From contig CAMLEO010000221.1 in the NCBI GenBank assembly GCA_946478975.1, positions 1-12,236 of the forward strand: a stretch of 12,236 nucleotides of DNA. The letters are read 5' to 3'. Position 1 is the first letter of the stretch. Every line of letters starts with the position of its first letter. The notes under the pieces are model-generated. The model made no database searches and had not been told where the DNA came from. It saw only the letters and a program-made list of their open reading frames with translations. The stretch is from an uncultured Steroidobacter sp. (lineage in GTDB: Bacteria; Pseudomonadota; Gammaproteobacteria; Steroidobacterales; Steroidobacteraceae). Below are positions 8,439-12,236 of the stretch, piece after piece. The translations under genes were made by a program, and so were the position numbers.

Positions 8439-9011
8439 ATGCGCGTTCTATTCCTGGCGTTATTGCTGCTTGCGGCCGTGCCGATCTCGGCGGAGGAAAT
8501 GCCCCGCGATCGCATTGTGTTCGAAGACCCGGCGAGCGGGTTTCGCTTCCCGCAGATGATCGCTGCCTATCAGCTCGTGAACACCGACGACTACGGCCGC
8601 GTGGCCGGCACGGCAGTTCACTACCTCGAAACAGGCGAGTCCAAAGCGAGCGTATACATCTACAACAAAGGTTTCGCCAACCTGGCCAACGGCACCGGCG
8701 ACCTTCGCTTGCGCCACGAGATCAGCAGCATCGACGACGCCCTCGCCGAACTGGTCCGCCGGGGCGAGTACACGTCAGTCGAGCGCGTCGATCTCGGGCC
8801 AGCGATGAGCAAAGCGTGGCTGCAGGTGAGCCACGACATCAAACTCCCCGGCGGCAAGACGTTGAAGTCATATTCCTTCATGCGCGTGCAGAACGGCTAC
8901 TTCGTCAAGCTGCGCATCAGCGGCCCGCCTGAAGGTAGTCAGGCGCGATTGCCTGGATTTTTGTTGGGCGTGTCGCGGGCGATTGGATTGTTGGGCGGGG
9001 CGGGGAGGTAG
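8439..9011 (+). CDS. Small exported protein of unknown function
   Basis: A 190-residue protein that I cannot assign to a family. Residues 1-18 form a signal peptide (short basic start, LALLLLAAV core, ISA cleavage site before EEM). The mature part is mixed alpha/beta with no obvious cysteine pairs or lipobox. It contains RIVFEDPASGFRFP and ends in a Gly-rich tail. Periplasmic location is inferred. AGGGAAG (8428-8434) lies 4 nt before the ATG and supports the start. It is 12 nt downstream of the DUF4328 gene and converges with the minus-strand cassette, with only 39 nt between stop codons. I see no intrinsic terminator in that short gap. Confidence 0.75.
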   Translation: MRVLFLALLLLAAVPISAEEMPRDRIVFEDPASGFRFPQMIAAYQLVNTDDYGRVAGTAVHYLETGESKASVYIYNKGFANLANGTGDLRLRHEISSIDDALAELVRRGEYTSVERVDLGPAMSKAWLQVSHDIKLPGGKTLKSYSFMRVQNGYFVKLRISGPPEGSQARLPGFLLGVSRAIGLLGGAGR

Positions 9012-9050
9012 TGACCAAACGCCGTGGAGGATGGGTGGCGAAGTGATCAA

Positions 9051-9254
9051 TCACCGGCATCCTGCATCGGCCTCTTCAAGCGGTACCGTGCTAACGAGTT
9101 CCAGATATTCCTGCATAGATGCTGCCACAAGAAAGTCCGCCGCATTGGCGATGAACTGCCGCTCAGCCAGTTGGGGCAGTACGGGCATGGCAGTGTCAAG
9201 ACGTCCAGCCAGGTAGCCAATGAGAGAGAGAAACAGCTCCATTTGATGCTGCAT
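9051..9254 (-). CDS. Small ORF of unknown function at the end of the toxin/immunity cassette
   Basis: A 67-residue ORF with a protein-like composition: hydrophobic and acidic helices such as MELFLSLIGYLAGRLDTAM and AERQFIANAADFLVAASMQEYLEL. The start is supported by AGGGGG (9266-9261 on the minus strand) 6 nt before the ATG. It lies downstream of, and in the same direction as, the Imm70-like gene, with about 190 nt between them. I do not recognise a family. The frame continues open upstream to a stop at 9330 without an ATG, and that stretch also looks protein-like. The ORF could therefore be the 3' part of a longer, broken gene. A second immunity-type protein is possible but unproven. Confidence 0.45.
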   Translation of the reverse strand: MQHQMELFLSLIGYLAGRLDTAMPVLPQLAERQFIANAADFLVAASMQEYLELVSTVPLEEADAGCR

Positions 9255-9445
9255 CTGACGCCCCCTATCGCCAGAGTAGTGGGTTTCGATTGAGACTTGA
9301 TCAGCGAGAGCATTGCCTCCGCGCGCTGCTCATATCGCACTAGCTGGCAAGTATTTTCTGGAAACCACAAGGTAGGCCACTTTCTTCTGGGGAACCAGTC
9401 TCGTTTTCTCGTTGAGGCGGCATTGGTGACGTTGGGAAGAGCCCG
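9255..9445 (-). other. Gap between the Imm70-like gene and the 67-codon ORF; possible decayed 5' part of the latter
   Basis: I see no intact gene here. In the frame of the downstream ORF the sequence is open from 9329 and reads ALADQVSIETHYSGDRGRQ into the ATG, but no start codon is available. A neighbouring frame reads CQLVRYEQRAEAMLSLI just upstream. A single-base frameshift joining the two would give a longer protein, which may mean gene decay. No RNA gene or terminator is evident. Confidence 0.25.
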
Positions 9446-9859
9446 CTATTGGAATGAGATCGGGCGACGACGCTCCAGCGCCAGATCGGCGAGATCCGCC
9501 AGACGCTGCAACAGATACTCGCCGTCCACATCGATGAACGACTCGCAAGCGTTGGTTGGCTTGACTCCGAGAGACTTCGCAACCTGCGCCTGCCACTCGG
9601 ATGGGAACGGTCTGGGGGGCAACTCTCGCAGCCGCGCGATGATTTCAACCAACTCATCCTTCAGTACGCTGCATTCCTCGTAAGACCACTCTCCGGCGCA
9701 ATCCGAATGCAGAATGAAGGTGGGGAACCTGGCGCCGTGTTGCCCGTCTTCGAGTTCGGTCGTGACAACATCTCGCACAGCATTGAAGTCGGCATAGGCA
9801 CCGACATCGATCCCATCGATATCCTCATTCTCATCGAAAACGCACAGATACAAGCCCAT
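9446..9859 (-). CDS. Imm70-type immunity protein
   Basis: A 137-residue acidic, cytoplasmic protein expected to neutralise the toxin tip encoded directly upstream. It opens with MGLYLCVFDENEDIDGIDVG followed by AYADFNAVRDVV, and a central CAGEWSYEECSVLKDELVEI contains a Trp-Ser-Tyr motif. I recognise this pattern as the Imm70 family of polymorphic-toxin immunity proteins, from memory of the family rather than a search. The frame is open a further 24 codons upstream, but the start is fixed at 9859 by GGGAGG (9872-9867) 7 nt before the ATG. That ATG overlaps the preceding stop as TAATG, a classic coupling arrangement. It belongs to a mobile-type toxin/immunity cassette, and I see no sign of damage in it. 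Confidence 0.8.
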   Translation of the reverse strand: MGLYLCVFDENEDIDGIDVGAYADFNAVRDVVTTELEDGQHGARFPTFILHSDCAGEWSYEECSVLKDELVEIIARLRELPPRPFPSEWQAQVAKSLGVKPTNACESFIDVDGEYLLQRLADLADLALERRRPISFQ

Positions 9860-10155
9860 TACAAAACCTCCCGCGTTATCGCGCTTTTGTTCTGCTTCAT
9901 GAATTGATTGAGTTCGGCGTCGAATCGACACCCAATCGGAACTTTGAGAATGAGTTTTTTCTTGGTTTCAATCGCCTTCACCGCCAGCAACCGGATTTGA
10001 TACGTTAGGCACAGCCGGTCGACATTCTTGATCAAGTAGATCTTGGCATTCGTTTCCGCGTCGGCGCGTGCACCGCGTGCAACCTGATGTTTCGTGTACC
10101 TTGGCTTCATCTCAGCTACTGCAAAAACGGGAGCGGCTCGATCTGCCCTCCCCAT
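9859..10155 (-). CDS. C-terminal toxin-domain fragment, restriction-endonuclease-fold-like
   Basis: A 98-codon ORF ending one base inside the start of the Imm70-like gene (TAATG). The C-terminal half (KNVDRLCLTYQIRLL, then a Lys-rich strand KKKLILKVP and helix) resembles the end of restriction-endonuclease-fold toxin tips of Rhs/polymorphic toxins. Those often read E-V-K-N-V-x-R-L-S-x-T-x-Q-L-R. Here the Glu position appears to be Leu (YLIKNV), so catalysis may be lost or use another residue. Neither ATG 10155 nor the internal ATG 10110 has a good ribosome binding site. There is no secretion signal, repeat or pre-toxin region, and an in-frame TAG lies at 10177-10179. The sequence is visibly richer in A/T and lysine than its neighbours. 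I take it as a detached toxin tip, probably a remnant; an autonomous small toxin is the alternative. Confidence 0.5.
   Translation of the reverse strand: MGRADRAAPVFAVAEMKPRYTKHQVARGARADAETNAKIYLIKNVDRLCLTYQIRLLAVKAIETKKKLILKVPIGCRFDAELNQFMKQNKSAITREVL
9867..9872 (-). promoter_or_regulatory. Shine-Dalgarno site that sets the Imm70-like start
   Basis: GGGAGG on the minus strand lies 7 nt before the ATG at 9859, inside the last codons of the upstream toxin-tip ORF. It decides between this start and a longer in-frame one at 9931. It also implies translational coupling across the TAATG overlap. Confidence 0.7.
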
Positions 10156-10176
10156 CGATGAACCATTCGGCGAACT

Positions 10177-10368
10177 CTACGTGCCGATCAAGGCACTGGA
10201 ACCGCCCTTAATCTCGACAAATCCGGCATCGACACTGTCGAGGGTCGGGCCTCTAGGCCCGCCGCGTCGGTGGCGTTCACAACGCCGGGCGGCTTGGTGT
10301 GTCAAAGGGGGCTCCAGGTCCGTGAAGGGGTTCAAGGTTTCAGGTGAACTAAACCGCCGTGAATGCCT
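10177..10368 (-). pseudogene. Disrupted reading frames upstream of the toxin tip, possible toxin remnant
   Basis: This stretch between the aldehyde dehydrogenase stop and the toxin-tip ORF has no intact gene. In the same frame as the tip it is open for about 60 codons and reads DAGFVEIKGGSSALIGT before the TAG at 10177-10179. The VEIKGG at 10218-10201 resembles the E-x-K catalytic strand of restriction-endonuclease-fold toxins. Another frame reads PPGVVNATDAAGLEARPSTV. Fragments in different frames and an in-frame stop suggest decay of a longer toxin gene. This is an inference from short motifs. Confidence 0.3.
10246..10261. repeat. Short perfect hairpin downstream of the aldehyde dehydrogenase gene
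   Basis: CGGGCC-TCTA-GGCCCG forms a 6-bp GC-rich stem with a 4-nt loop, a little over 100 nt past the aldehyde dehydrogenase stop codon in its direction of transcription. No T-run follows on the minus strand, so it is at best a weak or factor-assisted terminator. Confidence 0.25.
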
Positions 10369-11889
10369 TCACCCCATCACTTTGAAATCAATCCCCTGCG
10401 CCAGCGGCAGCTCTTTGCTCCAGTTGATCGTATTCGTTTGCCGGCGCATGTAAGCCTTCCAGCTGTCTGAGCCGGACTCGCGGCCGCCGCCGGTGTCTTT
10501 TTCGCCGCCGAAGGCGCCGCCGATCTCGGCGCCGGAGGTGCCGATGTTTACGTTGGCGATACCGCAGTCGCTGCCCATGGCAGAGAGAAATTTCTCCGCG
10601 TGACGCACGTTATCCGTGAAGATCGCAGACGACAGGCCGTGATGCGCTGAGTTATGCATGGCGATGGCGTCGTCGAGGGAGGAGAACTCGATCAGATACA
10701 GGATGGGTGCAAACGTTTCGGTCTGGACGATCTCCCAATCGGCGCGGGCGCGGATGATGGTGGGCTCGACGAAATTGCCGGGTGGGCGAGTGTTGCCGCC
10801 ACACAGAACGGTGCCACCGGCGCGCTTTGCTTCTTCGATGGCTTGAATGTAACGACGCACGGAAGGCTCATCGATCAGCGGCCCCATCAACGTGTCCGGC
10901 TTCAGCGGATCGCCGATGCGCACCTGCGTGTAGGCGCGCAATAAACGTTGCTCCAGCTCTTTCGAGCGCGACTCGTGCACGAACACTCGACGCGTGCTCG
11001 TGCAACGCTGTCCTGCCGTGCCGACGGCGCCGAACACAATCGAAGGCACAGCCAGGTCGAGATTCGCGAACTCATCGACGATGATGCCGTTGTTGCCGCC
11101 GAGTTCGAGCAAGCTCTTGCCGAGGCGAGCGGCGACCCGTTCGCCGACCTTGCGGCCGACCGCGGTCGAGCCTGTGAACGAAACCAGATCGACGCGACGA
11201 TCGTCGACCAGCTTCTCGGCCAGATCGTTGCCAGCGATCAGCAGCTGGAAGATTCCGGGATAGCCATGGCGTTCGAGCACGCGATTCACCAACTTCTGAA
11301 CGGCAATGGCGCACAAGGGCGCTTTAGGTGATGGCTTCCAAATGCTCACATCACCGCAGATCGCCGCGAGGAAGGCGTTCCACGACCACACGGCAACCGG
11401 GAAGTTGAATGCGCTGATGATTCCGACCACGCCCAGCGGATGCCATTGCTCGTACATGCGATGCAGAGGCCGCTCGGAGTGCATGGTCTGTCCATACAAC
11501 ATCCGCGACTGACCGACGGCGAAGTCGCCGATGTCGATCATTTCCTGCACTTCGCCGTCGCCCTCGGCCTTGATCTTGCCGACCTCCAATGTCACCAAGC
11601 TGCCGAGCGCATTCTTGTGAGCACGCAGCTCATCCGCGACCAAACGAATGGCTTCACCGCGCTTCGGCGCCGGCACCATCTTCCATTGATCGAACACGCG
11701 ACGGGACGAAACCAGGATGCGTTCGTAATCGGCGGCAGTCGCGCCGCGCACGCGACCGAGCAACTCGCCAGTCGTCGGGTTCACCGATTCAAACACCGGG
11801 CCCGACGTGTCTTTGGACCAGCCGTCGTCGCCGGACCAGGCGCCGGAGTGGATTTCGTTGAGTTCCAGAGTCGAGAAAATGTCGCGCAT
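10369..11889 (-). CDS. amaB: ALDH7-family alpha-aminoadipate semialdehyde (piperideine-6-carboxylate) dehydrogenase
   Basis: A 506-residue NAD(P)+-dependent aldehyde dehydrogenase of the ALDH7A1/AmaB type. It oxidises L-alpha-aminoadipate semialdehyde, in equilibrium with piperideine-6-carboxylate, to L-alpha-aminoadipate in lysine catabolism. The general base is Glu262 in LLELGGNNG and the nucleophile Cys296 in [12 protein letters not shown]. The cofactor region has [12 protein letters not shown] and [10 protein letters not shown]. The C-terminal block [20 protein letters not shown] and [20 protein letters not shown] is diagnostic of the ALDH7 subgroup. Length agrees with human ALDH7A1. The start is the ATG at 11889, with an AGGTAG 7-8 nt upstream lying over the stop of the preceding gene. 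It sits 7 nt after the saccharopine dehydrogenase-like gene, so the two form an operon. Confidence 0.93.
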   Translation of the reverse strand: MRDIFSTLELNEIHSGAWSGDDGWSKDTSGPVFESVNPTTGELLGRVRGATAADYERILVSSRRVFDQWKMVPAPKRGEAIRLVADELRAHKNALGSLVTLEVGKIKAEGDGEVQEMIDIGDFAVGQSRMLYGQTMHSERPLHRMYEQWHPLGVVGIISAFNFPVAVWSWNAFLAAICGDVSIWKPSPKAPLCAIAVQKLVNRVLERHGYPGIFQLLIAGNDLAEKLVDDRRVDLVSFTGSTAVGRKVGERVAARLGKSLLELGGNNGIIVDEFANLDLAVPSIVFGAVGTAGQRCTSTRRVFVHESRSKELEQRLLRAYTQVRIGDPLKPDTLMGPLIDEPSVRRYIQAIEEAKRAGGTVLCGGNTRPPGNFVEPTIIRARADWEIVQTETFAPILYLIEFSSLDDAIAMHNSAHHGLSSAIFTDNVRHAEKFLSAMGSDCGIANVNIGTSGAEIGGAFGGEKDTGGGRESGSDSWKAYMRRQTNTINWSKELPLAQGIDFKVMG

Positions 11890-11896
11890 GACTGAT

Positions 11897-12236
11897 CTAC
11901 CTGCGTTGGTGTCCAGCTTGTCCGCTCACCACTATGTGTGCGGACACTTCCTTGCCGCCGCCCGCGGCGTAGTGCTTGCCGAAGCGATTGTTCAGCACAT
12001 CCTGTAAACGAAAGTCTTCCTGGCGCACGAAGCCATGGTGCTTGCCGCCGCTGTTGACGACCAGGTCGACGACGGCGCAGATGCCCGATGCAGTGGTCAC
12101 TTGAATGGCCGACCACAGCCGGCCGGCAATCACCTGCGGATACACCTTGTTGACGTAGTTTTCTTCGCGCAACTCGCCGTCCTGCTTGCCGGTGACAGCG
12201 ACGTAAATCACCACCACATCCTGCAGCGTCTGCGGG
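11897..12236 (-). CDS. Saccharopine dehydrogenase-like protein (C-terminal part; 5' end outside window)
   Basis: Only the last 112 residues are in the window; the frame runs open through the right edge and ends with TAG at 11899-11897. The segment [20 protein letters not shown], then [18 protein letters not shown] and a terminal region with GFVRQEDF and NRFG, matches the C-terminal domain of saccharopine dehydrogenase-family proteins. The NAD(P)-binding N-terminus is not visible, so the exact reaction cannot be read here. Given the partner gene 7 nt downstream, conversion of saccharopine (or a related lysine-derived compound) to alpha-aminoadipate semialdehyde is the likely role. A lysine 6-dehydrogenase-like activity is the main alternative. 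Confidence 0.85.
   Translation of the reverse strand, partial: PQTLQDVVVIYVAVTGKQDGELREENYVNKVYPQVIAGRLWSAIQVTTASGICAVVDLVVNSGGKHHGFVRQEDFRLQDVLNNRFGKHYAAGGGKEVSAHIVVSGQAGHQRR

Noticed and set aside
9047..9370. Minus-strand ORF (107 codons) overlapping the 67-codon ORF in another frame
   Set aside because: Its Cys/Trp/Ser-rich sequence looks non-coding over the overlap, and the overlapping 67-codon frame is more protein-like and has a good ribosome binding site. The first part of this frame may still belong to a frameshifted gene and is mentioned there.
10299..10304. Perfect minus-strand TTGACA that could be a -35 box for the toxin/immunity cassette
   Set aside because: At 16-18 nt spacing no acceptable -10 hexamer follows (TTGTGA is the best), so a promoter is not supported.
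10094..10453. Plus-strand ORF (119 codons) opposite the toxin tip and the dehydrogenase end
   Set aside because: It runs antisense across the end of the conserved aldehyde dehydrogenase gene, turns Arg/Trp-rich, and has no ribosome binding site. The minus-strand reading is supported by the coupling to the Imm70-like gene.
1..12236. CRISPR array, tRNA, rRNA, insertion sequence or prophage genes
   Set aside because: I saw no regularly spaced repeats, cloverleaf-type tRNA sequence, rRNA motif, transposase or phage structural gene on either strand.

Overview
The window reads as a chromosomal segment of a GC-rich (roughly 60%) gammaproteobacterium. The evidence is a PhoP/PhoQ-type two-component system, a full-length HrpA helicase close to the E. 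coli protein, an HD-GYP protein with an N-terminal DUF3391 region, and a saccharopine dehydrogenase-type / ALDH7-type lysine catabolic pair. This mix fits free-living lineages such as Steroidobacteraceae/Nevskiales or Xanthomonadales relatives, but the placement is inferred from gene content only.

Layout. Positions 1-1805 (+) hold the 3' part of a phoP-like response regulator and a complete phoQ-like sensor kinase, 18 nt apart. Positions 1860-5759 (+) are hrpA, a 1299-residue DEAH-box RNA helicase. A small DUF1772-type membrane protein follows 35 nt later (5795-6277). A 211-nt intergenic region (6278-6488) carries two related inverted repeats and precedes an HD-GYP cyclic-di-GMP phosphodiesterase (6489-7700). 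Next come a DUF4328-type membrane protein (7752-8426) and a small exported protein of unknown function (8439-9011), 12 nt apart.

From 9051 onward every gene is on the minus strand, so the exported protein converges with what follows. Read in its own direction (right to left), the minus strand begins with the 3' end of a saccharopine dehydrogenase-like gene running off the window (12236-11897). An ALDH7-type aldehyde dehydrogenase follows after 7 nt (11889-10369). These two make a plausible two-step lysine-catabolic operon, saccharopine to alpha-aminoadipate semialdehyde to alpha-aminoadipate. Then comes a region of disturbed frames (10368-10156), a 98-codon ORF that looks like the C-terminal tip of a restriction-endonuclease-fold polymorphic toxin (10155-9859), a likely Imm70-type immunity protein whose ATG overlaps the toxin stop (9859-9446), about 190 nt without a clear gene, and a 67-codon unknown ORF with a good ribosome binding site (9254-9051).

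The main accessory feature is this 9.05-10.37 kb cassette. It holds a toxin tip without its delivery and core region, a coupled immunity gene and a further small ORF. It looks like a polymorphic-toxin/immunity remnant, or an orphan toxin-tip module, parked between housekeeping genes. The rest of the window is ordinary core genome.
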